The translations under genes were made by a program, and so were the position numbers. Source: Stomoxys calcitrans (Eukaryota; Arthropoda; Insecta; Diptera; Muscidae). Taken from it: DNA of 64,000 nt. Each line of letters begins with the position of its first letter. The stretch's first letter is position 1. Location: the NCBI RefSeq assembly GCF_963082655.1, contig NC_081552.1, positions 67,439,465 to 67,503,464 of the forward strand. Reading direction: 5' to 3'. Under the pieces are notes generated by a model. That model was given only the letters and a program-made list of their open reading frames with translations, did not search any database and was not told where the DNA came from. Positions 23,567 through 35,236 of this stretch are shown piece by piece.

Positions 23567-23624
23567 ATAGTAAAGATAACGAATAGGGTTCGTTATGTTA
23601 AATCTTCTTGCTTTTCCTAATTTT

Positions 23625-24590
23625 TATACCCACCACCGAAAGATGGGGGTATATTCATTTTGTCATTCCGTTTGCAACACATCGAAATACCCATTTCCGA
23701 CACTATAAAGTATACAATATATATTCTTGATCAGCGTAAAAATCTGTCTGTTGAAATCACGCTACAGTCTTTAAAAATAGAGATATGAGCTGAAATTTTG
23801 CACAGGTAATTTTTTTGTCCATAAGCAGGCTATGTTCGAAGATGGGCTATATCGGGCTATGTTCGAAGAAGGGCTATATTATCCGATTTTGTTGAAATTT
23901 GGGACAGCGAGTTGTGTTAGGCCCTTCGACATCCTTAGTCAATTTGGCCCAGATCGGTCTAGATTTGGATATAGCTGCCATATAGACCGATCCTCCGAAT
24001 TATGGTCTTAGGCCCATAAAAGCCACATTTATTATCCGATTTTGCTGAAATTTGGGACAGTTAGTTGTGTTAAGCCTTTCGACATCCTTCTTCAATTTCG
24101 CTCAAATCGGTTCAGATTTGGATATAGCTGCCATAAAGACCAATCGACCTACTTAGGGTCTTAGGCCCTAAATCGTCCGATTTCGCCGAAATTTCGGACA
24201 GTGAGTTGTGCTAGGCTCTTCGACATTTTTCTGCAACTTGGCCCAAATCGGTCCAGATTTGGATATAGCTGCCATGTATACCGATATCTCGAATTAAAAT
24301 CTTGGCCCCATAAAAGTGCATTTATAATCCAACTTCACTGAAATTTGACACAGTGACTTATGTTAGGCTTTTCGATGTCCGTGTCGTATATGGTTCTGAT
24401 CGGTCTATTTTTAGATAAGCTACTGTACTTATTAGTATTTGGTCCAAATCGGAACATATTTCGATATAACTGCTATGGGACACAAGGTATGCAATATTCA
24501 CTGGATTTTGATGAAAGGTGGTTTACATATATACCCGAGGTGGTGGGTATCCAAAGTTCGGCCCGGCCGAACTTGGCGCCTTTTTACTTG
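23625..24590 (+). mobile_element. Hairpin-ended repeat element, family B, copy 1
   Basis: Begins tatacccaccaccgaaagat and ends with ccgaggtggtgggtatcca, the perfect palindrome aagttcggcccggccgaact (24555) and gcgcctttttacttg. The inside is ~154 bp tandem units with gatttggatatagctgccat and aatttgggacagtgagttgt. Family A elements share the hairpin and the ACTTG terminus but differ inside. No ORF of interest. Confidence 0.7.
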
Positions 24591-24875
24591 TTATTTTTTA
24601 TGTAGATATAAGTTTCATAAGTATTCATAACATGTTTAACATATGTATTTGTTGGATGTAACAATTTATGCAATAGAATTAAAATTGTTAACATTAGGAA
24701 AGTGGTCTAAACTACGGCATTTGTCACAGACTTTTTTTGACATTTTTCAACATAGTTCGTTAATATTACATTTCAATAGATTTCGTTCTTTTTATATGGT
24801 GGTTGCAGTGCGTTAAATTTTTGTTGGAAATCCTTCTTGACCTGCCTTCGCGAAAGAAGGCTATCCAAAAGTGTG
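24591..24875. other. No recognised feature
   Basis: AT-rich spacer between a repeat element and a LINE tail; nothing supported here. Confidence 0.4.
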
Positions 24876-25512
24876 GTTGTTGTTATTGTAGGATTGTTGT
24901 TGTTCTTGTCGCAGTTTGTTATGTTCTATCTTTCGTCTGCTTGAATTTATTGAGAATCCAGATCCAGGAACTCTGCGACTAAGATGGGGTACGTCCAGAG
25001 GAATCTGGGTCTGAGTCGAATGGGTCTGGCCGGTCACAATCGGGACATACGTAATTGAGCCAGAACTACTCTGGTTTGGCGGGGGAGGTCAATTTCTTCA
25101 GGTGCAATGGGAGGCGGTCGGTCTCCAAGGACTACATTCACCCGGTAGCTATTTACCGCATCTGCTACCGTGTCTGCATGAATGTTGTCTAGACCTGCTT
25201 TATATGCCACTTGATCTAGCGTTTCTCTCTTGTGGCGCTGAACCTCACGCTCTAGATCATGTAGATCTACCTTAAGGCTTCTGGGCGGTGCATATCTATC
25301 CATAAGATGATGATTTTGATGATCTCTGCGATAACATCCCAAAATGTATTGGTTAGACAGCATGTGGTTATGTCGTCGCACTGGTAGAATCTTTGTCTCC
25401 TGACGGAGGTGGTCCACTTGAGACCGTTGTTCGAAGGGCGGCATTCTGACAGATCTGAATATTATTCCACTGTGCGTCACAAAGCTGACGAGACCACACT
25501 GGCGCTGCATAA
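24876..25512 (-). mobile_element. LINE 3' end (I/LOA/R1-group type)
   Basis: Minus-strand frame from about 25510 reads MQRQCGLVSFVTHSG, then ETKILPVRRHNHMLSNQY, LGCYRR, LKVDLHDLEREVQRH, RPPPIAPEEIDLPRQTR and ends, after a gap, with a PARPIRLRP...LWTYPILVAEFLDL-like tail at about 25000-24945. This is the extreme C-terminus after the RNase H domain of a LINE ORF2. The 3' UTR ends in CAA/TAA-rich repeats (24880-24905). Related tails lie at 33004-33290 and 41831-42202. Confidence 0.7.
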
Positions 25513-25654
25513 CTTACCACAGACCGGCCAAAACAATAACACAATGTTTAATAATTAAATTTTTGTTTAATAAATATGCATTTTGCATTTCAAATTCCTG
25601 CTTTGTAGCAACACAACACGACGCACACTCATGGCGGAAAACACAATCTGTCAC

Positions 25655-25765
25655 TCAGAGCTCTCTAATCACTGTCTGTCGAAAACAGAGTTACATAAAT
25701 TACAGAGTTACAGATAGTGTACTCTGTTTTTGTTGTTGGGCAACTCCCACTACCTGTAAATGAAT
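25655..25765 (+). mobile_element. hAT-type MITE end fragment
   Basis: gttgttgggcaactcccactacctgtaaatgaat matches the right end of the complete element at 51994-52241 and, reversed, the left end of that at 33538-33792. The other end is not present. Confidence 0.5.
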
Positions 25766-25812
25766 ATATTTATAAATATAAATTTATTTTAATATGTTAT
25801 TACCCCTATAGA

Positions 25813-25982
<170 letters not shown>

Positions 25983-25985
<3 letters not shown>

Positions 25986-27210
25986 TATTTCTTCATTATA
26001 CTTTTTACAGACGGTATCAATGACAATGAAGAGAGACTCTTAAAGGAAAAGAAATTTTTTCTTATTTCTTTTAGAAAGTAAAAAAGAAATATTTTTAGGC
26101 ATTAAATTACACGTTTTATCAGTAATTTAATCCAATAAAATAAAAATTTTTTTATTAGTGCAAAAAATTAAAATTTATTTAATTGGTAAATATATTATTA
26201 GAAAGAAGGAACAACATTCAAATAAATTGTTTCATTGAGTTAATAATTGCTTCAATTGTCATAAATCCAAATTGCAAAATTTTAATTTATAATACAATTC
26301 GTTTATAGGCCCGATAGGAACGAATTTTTTAATTGAATGTACAAATATCTTAATTGAGCCATGTTCTTAATTTTTTCTGTCATTCATATTCCAGTCCTAT
26401 TTGTCTTGTGGAGTTTTCAAGCTGCAATTTTTGTTTTTTCTTAATGTTTTAACGATTCGCTTGTCTGTTTTTTTGCAACATTTTTTAATCATTGAAGCAG
26501 GTACACAAACATCCGATTTCTATACGAAATGAATTTCGAAATCGTTCAGAATTCTGTACGAAGTTACGGAAGCTACATCCGATTTCAATACGAACTTAAT
26601 TCCCATTGTTTAGAAATATTTACGAAGTTTCCGCAAAAAAAATCCCTTTCCGAATTTCCCAAGGTTTTTCTTCAGATTTCGTTCCGATTTTTCTCCGGAA
26701 CTTCGACGTTTCTTTCCAAAATCATGTCAATCAGCCCATATGACTTCCGTAACGATTTCGATGTCGGATGTCGGACACGACTGAACAATTTTCGTACCGA
26801 TTTCTGTCCGACTTATCTGGGGTATACTTTCGTCCATTTCTCTACATTAAAAGAGATATTTTTGTTATGATTTTATTGTGCTTGCTTATTCATGTTTCTC
26901 TTATGCTTGTCTTGTAGGTTTTTCAAGCTCGGTTCGTCACAGACGATTTGCATTTCTGTTTTTGTGTAAAATTTTTGTAATTATTTTATTATTGAACCAA
27001 GTAAATGTTATTTTCAAATTCCTAATAAATATGATTTATGTTTTTGTTGTTACACGCTCGATGTAAATATGGCCTAAACACATTGACAAGTGGGATGTTT
27101 ATTTTTTATTACCTGCACTGTAAGAAATTTAAGGAGAAACATCCGATTTAAATACGAAATCATTTGTGAAATCGTTTAGAATTCTATATGAAATTTCGAC
27201 TAACTAACTA
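25983..27210. other. AT-rich DNA with short dispersed motifs
   Basis: A phrase of the type acatccgatttnnatacgaaat ... gaaatcgttnagaattctntacgaa occurs at 26510-26562, again at 26570-26620 and at 27139-27196. Another, cttgtcttgtngngttttcaagct, occurs at 26404 and 26909. These look like remnants of an unclassified repeat. I find no gene. Confidence 0.45.
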
Positions 27211-27214
27211 AGTG

Positions 27215-27830
27215 TTTGTTAGTATTAGTGTAACTAAGTGTTTGTTAGTGTTAGTGATCTTGCTCACATGTATTTAATCGGGGTGAAAAAATATTATTTG
27301 TGGATGCATAAATAAGAAACTATTCGTATAAAAATATACTTCTAAAATAAATAAAAAATAAATGTTTCTTTTATAACAAACAATTGTAATAAATATGTAC
27401 GAAGTACTAACGGTTTTGAAAGAAAGTGTTGTTTCTTTGGTCTTGCTATTACAACAACATTATTTTTATACAAGTGGAGGATGGCCAAAGGCCTTTGGAA
27501 AGTTGTGCTTATTTAACTAAAAATAGCAAAACACAACTAAATCTAATTATTTTTACAAATAAAAGCTGAAATCGTTTCTTTTTAAATAGTTGTGTGTTTA
27601 ATTATTAATTAATTTCGAAGGGGTGGGGTTTGGTTGAAATTGCAACAACATCTCATGTACGTAAGCAGCTGATAAATTGGTTGGTGCCATATTAATTTTT
27701 ATATGTAAATGGTAACATTTTGGCGAAAGAAACCCAAAAAAATCAAATGTGGTACCCGTCAAACCACTGAAAGAACGATTTATGGAAATTTTCCCCCAAA
27801 TCAACGTAGTACCAACTTGTATGCTATTCT
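27215..27830 (+). repeat. Single arm of the long-inverted-repeat element
   Basis: Colinear with the right arm of the palindrome at 61350-61950: shared landmarks include gtgtttgttag...ttgctcacatgtattta, tttttataacaaacaa-like, aatctaattatttttacaaa, catattaatttttatatgta and gaacgatttatggaaatttt, ending in aacgtagtacca. It directly abuts the truncated 5' LTR of the gypsy element. Confidence 0.65.
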
Positions 27831-27906
27831 TCTTATAATGTGACATGTAACTTTTTATATATGCGTTTTTTGACATGTAATAAAATGTGAATTGATGACC
27901 GTAACA
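27820..27906 (+). repeat. Gypsy 5' LTR remnant
   Basis: tatgctattcttcttataat ... aatgtgaattgatgaccgtaaca matches the last part of the 3' LTR (from 32205, MITE excluded). It ends in the canonical CA. Comparison with the 3' LTR shows the MITE-free state of the site now occupied at 32248. Confidence 0.75.
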
Positions 27907-28081
27907 TTGTCGAAGAGGAGAAAAACGAAAATTTAATAGAAAAAGAATAAACTCTTTTTTAAGTGAAGAAAAAATTCTTTGATTTCAATCAAATCAAGAA
28001 ATAGCATCGTGAATTGTGGATTTACATTTTTTTTCGTTCGTAATTAACTAATTAAATTGAGATTATACGGAAAAGGCTGTC

Positions 28082-28720
28082 ATGCGAAGAATGGAAGAAA
28101 TGTTAAAGCAAGTCTTAACACAAATGCAGGCTCAACAGCAGCAGAGCAATTTGGCAATACAGGAGCTTGTTAAAATATTGGGAACCGGCAAAGTGTCCGA
28201 GGTCAGTACTGCAGCTCCTCCAGGCGCGGATAGTTCGGAGATTGTAATTGAAGCATTAGCATCAAACATCACCGAATTCCACCACGATGAACATAACCTC
28301 ACATTCGACATGCGGTACGCTCGTTACGAAGATCTATTTAAAATCGATGGAAAGAAACTTGATGATGCAGCAAAAGTGAAACTCTTGTTGAGGAAGCTGG
28401 ACACCATAGTACACAACAAATATTTACATATATCAGCTACATTTTACCAAAGCATCCAAGAGACTTCACTTCTGATCAACCCGTAACGATGTTTACAGAA
28501 CTGTTCGGTCTTCATACATCGTTGTTCAATTTGAGATACAGCTGTCTGCAAATTACAAAAGATGCCGCAACCGATTTTATCACATACGCAGGTATTCTGA
28601 ACAGACAATGTGAACAGATTAAATTGAGGGAATTGTCAATCGATCAATTCAAATGTTTAATTTTTGTAATGGGGCAAAGTCATCAGCAGATTTTAATGTT
28701 AAAACAAAAGTGAAAATTTG
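28082..28720 (+). pseudogene. Gypsy gag, frameshifted
   Basis: The ATG at 28082 starts an N-terminal segment with a Gln-rich coiled stretch, followed by the capsid-like region with YARYEDLFKIDGKKLDD and VKLLLRKLDTIVHN. A frame change near 28480 leads into TSLFNLRYSCLQITKDAATD and DQFKCLIFVMGQ. Downstream a CCHC-type knuckle may have been present near 28870-28990 (PCRFCGG-like in another frame) but is degraded. Gag would form the retrotransposon particle. Confidence 0.7.
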
Positions 28721-29084
28721 GAAAACGAGGGCGACTCTGTTACGCTGGACACACTTTCAAGAGAGTGCCAACGAATAATTAACCTCAAAGTGGATACCGT
28801 ATTCATTGAAAAAGCAAACCATGCAGATACAAAGGCTAAACAAATAAAGAAATCACAGTCACCTAGAACTCCATAGTATCCTTGCCGATTTTGCGGTGGT
28901 CTCCATTTCGCTAATGGGTGTACGTATAAAAAACACAAATGCGAACATTATAATTTCTATGACCACAAATAAAGGTACTGTAATATTGCCAAAAACAAGA
29001 AAAAGATTACAAGCAAAAACAAGACACAAACTTTCAACAAGGGTACAAAAGCTGTATAGGAGACAAAAGGCATTTTTGTAGTAA

Positions 29085-31880
29085 ATCAAGTAAACTCTTT
29101 GCGAAGTACATCACTGTTGAAGTAAACAACAACAACATGATTCTTCAATTTGATACCGCCTCCGATATACAAATTTTATCGGAAACAAATTTGTGAACTC
29201 TCAACATAGAAAATACACTGAATGTGACAAATCCGGCTAGAGGCGCAAATGGCGGACACGTACCTCTCTCAGGTCAATTCGAATGCAATGTCAAATTTAG
29301 AGACAAATTTGCATAGGCAACGTGCTACGTAACCCCAATCAAAGACTTAAATTTTATAGGTCTAGATTGGATTAACGCATTGAAGCTGGAGGACATGTCG
29401 ATAATCGACATCTGCAACAACATACATGCTGACAAAGGGGAAGTGCTTTTTCGATAGATAGATTATTAAAGATTATTTCTCCTCTCAAAAGTTCTTTTTT
29501 AGAAGTTTTCAATGAAAGATTTGGATTATGCAGCAAGATGAAGGCACATTTGGTTACCAAACCAGATACTCAACCAATTTTTCGTGCTAAGCGCCCCATG
29601 GCATATGCAGTGCAACATCTGGTAGAGGCTGAATTGCAGCGATTGCAAGATACTGGGGTAATCTCTCTTGTCAATTATTCGGACTGGGGTGCACCTATCG
29701 TCGTTATAAAGAAACCGAATGGATCCGTCCGAATTTGAACAGATTTTTCAACCGGTTTAAACGAAGCTTTGGAACCTTTCAAATATTCCCTGCCGCTGCT
29801 GCTATGTTTCGGCGTATATAGATGATATTTATATTTCTGTCAAGGATGTTACCGAGCATAAGAAAAATTTGTATGAGGTGCTACATCGAATCCAAGATTA
29901 TGGATTCAAGGTCAAATTTTCGGTCAAAATTTCGTAAACTTAGAGGTCCACTAGATGAATTATTGAAAAATTATGTTAAATGGCAATGGATGGTCCAATG
30001 GACCAAAGTTCATAAGAACTCATTCTTAAAATTAAAAGAAACTTTGTCTTCAAATTTACTCTTAACCCATTATGACCCAACGAAGAACATATTAGTAGCA
30101 GCTGATGCATCTAGCTTGCATTTTTCATGAATTTGCAGATGAGTCTTTTAAAGCAATTAGTCATGCATCCAGATCTCTGACGCCAGCAGAAAAGTCATAC
30201 AGCCTAGAGAACGAAGCATTAGCTTTAATCTTTGCTGTTACAAAATTTCATAAAATGATTTTTGGTAGAAGGTTTAAGATTTGTACCGACCATAAGCCAT
30301 TGCTTGCAATTTTTGGTAGAAAATCAGGAATTGCTGTCCATTAAGCAAACCGGCTTCAGCGCTGGGCAGTTCAACTATTAGCTTATGATTTCGAAATTAG
30401 TTTTATATCAACAAATACAATAGTTTTGGCTACGCAGATGTCCTGTCGCGACTAATTGATAGAGATCATTTACCAAGTGCAGACCATGTAATTGCTACAA
30501 TACAATTGGAAAAGAAATTAAAACCATATTGAGCGACAATCCTCAATATTTGCCATTAACAATAAAATGATCAAATGTGAGACTGCAAATGATAATGTTT
30601 TAAAATTGTTATTTACAATAAATACATTGAGAACGGTTGGCCGTCCGATGTCGACAACATTGAATTAAAAAAGTTTTTCAACTGCAAAGAATGCTTAAGC
30701 GTAGTCATTATGTTAGGCGACCGTGTCGTCATACCAAAAATATACCGTAAACGTATTTTGAGGCAAATACATCACGGACATCCAGGGATTGAACGATCAA
30801 AAACAATCGTCCGAATCTACATTTATTGGCCAAATGTTGATGAAGGCATAAACACATTTATTCAAAATTGAGGTACTTGTGCCGCAGCAGCAAAAGTGCC
30901 GACGAAAACTACAATTCAATCCTGGCCTATACCTTCAGTCTTGGGATCGTCTTCACATCGACTACGCTGGACCAGTTGATGGATACTATTGAGTTGCCCA
31001 AAAAGTAATTGCGGATTTTTCATATAGTCGGCGTTGACAAATTTTTTCATAGCTTGTGACTCTGTAATTGCATTCTTTCTTCCGTCAGTTATCAGCTGTT
31101 ACTTTTAGCTTGCTTTAGAATAAAAGTGTAAAAAAAGTATATTTGATTAAAGTTCATTCTAAGTTTTATTAAAAATGCATTTACTTTCTTTTAAAAAATC
31201 CGCAATTACTTTTTGGGCAACCCAATATTTCTTGGTGGTAGTTGACGCACTATCCAAGTGGCCAGAAATAGTTCCAACGCAGTCCATTACAACACAACGA
31301 ACCATTGAAATTTTCAAGAAATTTTCGCAAATTTGGATTGCCGAGAACAATTGTGTCCGATACCGGCACACAATTCAAAAGTGTACAATTTGAAAACTAT
31401 CTTACACAGAATGGTATTCAACATTCATGCTCAAGTCCTTTCTTTCCTATTTCAAACGGTGAAGCCGAAAGATTTGTTGATACATTTAAAACACCTTTAA
31501 CCAAACTAAAAACCGAAAATGCAACTTTAAGCCGAAAAGTTCAAACATTTTTGCAAATTTATAGGTCTACACCAAATCCTTATACTCCCGATAAGAAATC
31601 ACCGGCTGAAGTTTTGTTTGGAAGAAAAATAAGAATTGTACTTGACTTAGTAAAACCTGAAGGAAATTTCAAACCTTCTGAGAAAAATGAAATTATGGAG
31701 AAACAATTTAATACAAAACATGGAGCCAAAAACAGATTTTTTTACCGAGGGGGATGCAGTGTAGGACGTATGCAGGCAACAATAACTGTTGCTGGAAGCC
31801 AGGCAAAGTAATAGAATGTATTCGCAACGTAATGTACAACGTATTTCTGGAAAATGAAAAATTAATACGTGCTCATATCA
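29085..31880 (+). pseudogene. Gypsy pol: protease, RT, RNase H and integrase remnants
   Basis: Protease-like residues (LQFDTASD, normally a D-T/S-G/A active site) lie at about 29140-29165. RT begins near 29538 (DTGVISLVNYSDWGAPIVV) but the middle, including the first part of the palm, is deleted: an IDDI remnant follows abruptly at about 29817. RNase H spans 30075-30345 (ADASS, ENEALALIFAV, CTDHKPL). The integrase HHCC zone starts near 30760; its core has the first Asp in VVVDALSKWPE, the second in SDTGTQF and the Glu in NGEAERF. Multiple stops mean no activity. Confidence 0.8.
30989..31225. mobile_element. Mariner-type MITE inside gypsy integrase (237 bp)
   Basis: Terminal inverted repeats of ~27 bp: GAGTTGCCCAAAAAGTAATT at the left and AATTACTTTTTGGGCAACCC at the right, flanked by TA (30987-30988, 31226-31227). 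Removing the element and one TA restores the integrase frame between the two sides, which shows a clean insertion. The same element lies at 32248-32483 in the other orientation. Confidence 0.9.
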
Positions 31881-32132
31881 ACCAGTAAAGAAATAATCAT
31901 TTAAATCATGACACCGAGGCTGATTGGAATACTGCGCTTGATGTTTATGATTGTTCGAAGGGGAATCCAATAAATTCTACATCCCAACCTTACGACGAAG
32001 TAGGTCCCAGTCCGATGATTGAGCGTTCTGCAGCACCTGCTACCGACACCGAGATGCCTATAGTGGACGTTCCAAACGAACAAGACGTCCCGCTTTAAGA
32101 TTTAGTCCAGTCTAATCACTAAATAGGGGAGG

Positions 32133-32536
32133 TGTTGAGATGACAACCATGTTCATTTATAATATATCACTGTTATAAAGAAATGTCATATAATCTCTTA
32201 TCCTTTATGCTATTCTTCTTAAAAGATGACTGGTAACTTTTAATATATTAGGTTGCCCAAATAGTAATTGCGGATTTTTTAAAAGATAGTAAATGCATTT
32301 TTAATAAAACTTAGAATGAACTTTAATCAAATTTACTTTTTTACACTTTTTTTCTAAAGCAAGCTAAAAGTAACAGCTGATAACTGACAGAAGAAAGAAT
32401 GCAATTACAGAGTCACAAGCTGTGAAAAAATTTGTCAACGCCGACTATATGAAAAATCCGCAATTACCTTTTGGGCAACCCAATATGTATTTTTTGACAT
32501 AATAAATAAATAAAATGTGAATTGAAGATCGTAACA
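32133..32536 (+). repeat. Gypsy 3' LTR with MITE insertion
   Basis: Begins TGTTGAGATGACAACC directly after a purine tract and ends gatcgtaaca, giving the usual TG...CA. Without the inserted 236 bp MITE and TA duplication it would be about 166 bp, short for gypsy. Its distal part matches the 5' remnant with several substitutions, so the copy is not recent. Confidence 0.8.
32248..32483. mobile_element. Mariner-type MITE in the gypsy 3' LTR (236 bp)
   Basis: TTAGGTTGCCC at the left and GGCAACCCAA at the right with TA on both sides (32246-32247, 32484-32485). The 5' LTR remnant at about 27850 represents the empty site. Same family as 30989-31225, opposite orientation, roughly 95% alike by eye. 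Confidence 0.9.
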
Positions 32537-33003
32537 CTAATATATGTAGGTACATACAACATTTATTTTTCTCACGTAAAAAAAACTTGACAATGCTTAA
32601 AAGATTAAATTAATGTGCTTAAATTAAATAACTGGCGCTTATTTAAATTTTACTTAACATAGTCAAAAAATCAATTGGACAAAACATAAGCAACCAAAAA
32701 AAATATTACATCAATGCCAACTAACTCCTAAAAAAAATTTCCGGGCTGTGAAAGGCACATATGTGGTCCGATTTTTAAATTAGTTTCCATGTTTGATAGT
32801 GCAATGCCTCATGTATGGGAATATTCCTTATAGTGCTTGAAAGTTTCCCTACAGGTAGAGGCTTCTATGTAGCCAACTACATTAGGGCTTTTTATGTGAG
32901 CTTGCCCTGGGTATAGGCGTGCTATTGTGGAGGAAATGTGACCTTTGGGAATCCTCGCTCTAAGAGTTTTAAGCATAAAGGATAAGAGTCTAACAGATAA
33001 CAG
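32537..33003. other. No recognised gene
   Basis: AT-rich to 32740, then a non-coding-looking stretch before a LINE tail. The latter could be degenerate LINE ORF2, but I cannot support it by motif. Confidence 0.35.
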
Positions 33004-33295
33004 TTGCCGGTGTGGTCTCGTTAGCTATGTATGTGGCATGTAGTGGAATAATATTCAGACCTTCGGGCTACCTCCTCAGTTCTAACGCAGACCTCCGTCA
33101 TCAAAAGGCAAAGATCCTACCCGTGCGACGACATACTATATGCTGTCTAAGCAATATCTTCTGGAACGTTATCGCAGGGACCATCCAAAACATTTAGTTG
33201 TGGATAGGTATTCCACTGCCCAGAAACTTCAAGTTGGATTTTTATGATCTAGTGAGAACCTCTAGAGCAAGCGGGTTTGCCCCAAGAGCTGCGGG
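33004..33295 (+). mobile_element. LINE 3' end fragment
   Basis: The frame at 33012 reads MYVACSGIIFRPSGYLLSS-like sequence, then KAKILPVRRHTICCLSN, matching in order the LINE tail at 24876-25512 (SGIIFRSVRM, ETKILPVRRHNHMLSNQ). It breaks off after about 33295. Confidence 0.6.
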
Positions 33296-33309
33296 CAATT
33301 TTTATTTTC

Positions 33310-34400
33310 CAATTTTCAAAAAAAAAACCACATACATAGAATTCAGAATGAATCGATAGTACGGTCCATATAATTTAATGTCTGAAGATTATTTCATGCA
33401 AACTGCGCCCCAAATGCTACAACCGCTTAGTTCAATTTTGGCATACCCTTTCCAACAATTCAGAAGATATCTCGCGTATAAGTGCTTCAATGTTGTCTTC
33501 CAATGCGTCAATTGAAGCGGGCTTGTCTGTATAGACACAAGATATATTCATTTACAGGTAGTGGCAATTGCCCAACAACAAAATATTGAATACACTATCT
33601 GTCAAAATCAGTGATTAGTGCAATTTTGATTTTGTGTATGTTACTAGTTCGCGCATTTTTTGTTGTTTGTGTGAGTTATGGTTCTTAACTATTATACACA
33701 CACACAACCAAAACTCGTTGCCAGATGGTGCACTTCGTGAGAAAAATTTTACTCAGCTGTTTGACGGTACACTACCTGGTAATTATGTCATGTATAAACA
33801 TGAGCTTTAACATTGCCCCACAAAAAATAGTCTAAAGGCGTTAAATCGCACGTGAAATAAAATGTTCACCGAACTCGCCCCTCAATAAGTCCATTGTTAC
33901 GGGTGCTGTGTTGTTGAAACCACATGTCATGCAAGTCAAGCTCTTGCATTTTGAGCAAAAAAAAATGGATATCATATCACGGTAGCGGTCACCATTCACA
34001 GTTACGTTGCGATTCGCATCATCTTTGAATAACTACGGTCCAATGATGCCACCGGCTCATAAATCGCACCAAACTTTGACTTTTTCTGAATGACTTGGTA
34101 GCTCTTGCAATGCTTCTGTTCGATCTTCACTCCAAAATTGAAAATTCTGCTTATTTACGTACCTACTCAGCTAAAAATTAGTTTCGTCGCTGAACACAAT
34201 GAACGCGCGACGAACTTTCTTAACAGAGAACCCATTTTGATAATAAAATTCAATAATTTGCAAGCGTTGTTCATTTGTAAGACGATTCATGGTTAAATTA
34301 TAGACCAAACTGAAGACGTTTGACACTGAAACGAAACGCGTGTGAGCTGTTTAAACCAGTGTTGCCAAAAAGATAATAGCTAAAAAATCACCCTTTACTA
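33310..34400 (-). pseudogene. Internally deleted mariner-type transposase
   Basis: Minus-strand ATG at 34290 opens MNRLTNEQRLQIIEFYYQN (helix-turn-helix start), then VKKVRRA is joined directly to FIVFSDETNF, so roughly 110 codons of the DNA-binding half are missing. The catalytic domain continues with YVNKQNFQFWSED, GGIIGP, MQELDLHDMWFQQ and LTPLDYFLWGNVKAHV. The second catalytic Asp after WFQQ is replaced by His, and stops and frameshifts are present. A hAT-type MITE is inserted at 33538. The family is a Tc1/mariner-like one widespread in insects. Confidence 0.75.
33538..33792. mobile_element. hAT-type MITE inside the mariner relic (255 bp)
   Basis: Ends CAAGATATATTCA and, inverted, CATGACATAATTA, both continuing into CAGGTAGTG. 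They are flanked by TATAGACA (33530-33537) and TATAAACA (33793-33800), an 8 bp target duplication with one mismatch, as for hAT elements. It interrupts the mariner C-terminal coding region. A second complete copy is at 51994-52241. Confidence 0.8.
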
Positions 34401-34929
34401 CAAGACTCTAAAACGGTTACCAGAAATCTCACTTCTAAGAATTTTCAGAAAATTGTTTGTTCGATTTTTTGAGTTCTAAAAAATTGCCGAATTTCGACAA
34501 GCCAATTTCCCCCCAAAACAGGACTTTATTGACGGGAAAATGTTTTAATTACTTTCATTCGTCCTCTTTACGCCAATTCAGTTTCATTAGATTAACTCTT
34601 TCCTAACAGTCTAGCTCGAGACTGTTTCTAAGACAGTTCTATTCTTGGGTATTTTTCTACCCATTCGTCGTTAATGGACAGTTAAGTCAGTCTACCCATA
34701 TTCGTCAATCCGTTCCACAGATAGCCGATCACGATACGTTCGAACGAATGAGGCCTTCCGCATGACATTTTTTATGGATACTTCTTATTTGTGTAGGTCG
34801 TTGGCCGTTGCAAATGGGTCATTTGGTCCAGTTTGGTTTTAGTTTATAAAACTTAAAAATTATTTCGTACAACGTTTCTGAGTACGGACTTCCAAACTGT
34901 TCGAAAACTGAGTATTTAATATTTTTATA
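34401..34929. other. No recognised feature
   Basis: AT-rich spacer with no open frame or repeat family that I can identify. Confidence 0.4.
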
Positions 34930-35230
34930 CCGTACAAGGAAGAGAGATGGACCCATTAACAAGCATACCGATCGACTCAGAATCATTTTCTGATTCGATT
35001 TAGCTATGTCCGTCCGTCTTTCTGTCCATGTTAATTTGTGTATAAACTTATTATAAGCATCTGTTTTCGTCTAGAGACGAAGCCTATTAAATTTGGTTCA
35101 TATTTGGATATAGCTTTGGATAAATGTTCGTTCAATTTGGACTATTACTGCAATAATATCGTAATTTGTCAACCGATCCTCGCGAAATTAGGCACGAAAC
35201 TTTCTCTTATGACTTCTGATCACTATCGAA
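34930..35230 (+). repeat. Dispersed fly repeat, diverged copy
   Basis: tataccgtacaaggaagaga, tagctatgtccgtccgtctt and ctagagacgaagcctattaa align in order with 900-1210 in the large duplication. Non-coding. Confidence 0.5.
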
Positions 35231-35236
35231 TTTCAC

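Larger units (their letters stand above)
27820..32536 (+). mobile_element. Ty3/gypsy LTR retrotransposon, decayed, with two nested MITEs
   Basis: The order is 5' LTR remnant, gag, protease, reverse transcriptase (with a missing centre), RNase H, integrase, polypurine tract (aggggagg at 32125) and 3' LTR. Frames are broken in many places, and MITEs lie in the integrase and in the 3' LTR. Gag resembles the K02A2.6/Mag-like group of gypsy elements (ARYEDLFKIDGKKLDDAAK). No envelope-like ORF is seen. The 5' LTR has lost its left part where the foldback-arm repeat abuts it. Confidence 0.85.

Noticed and set aside
26529..26870. 113-codon ORF
   Set aside because: Contains imperfect internal DNA repeats (atccgattt...tacgaa) and no protein motif.
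27906..32133. Envelope gene in the gypsy element
   Set aside because: After integrase only ~300 bases remain before the LTR and no signal peptide or membrane segment is seen.
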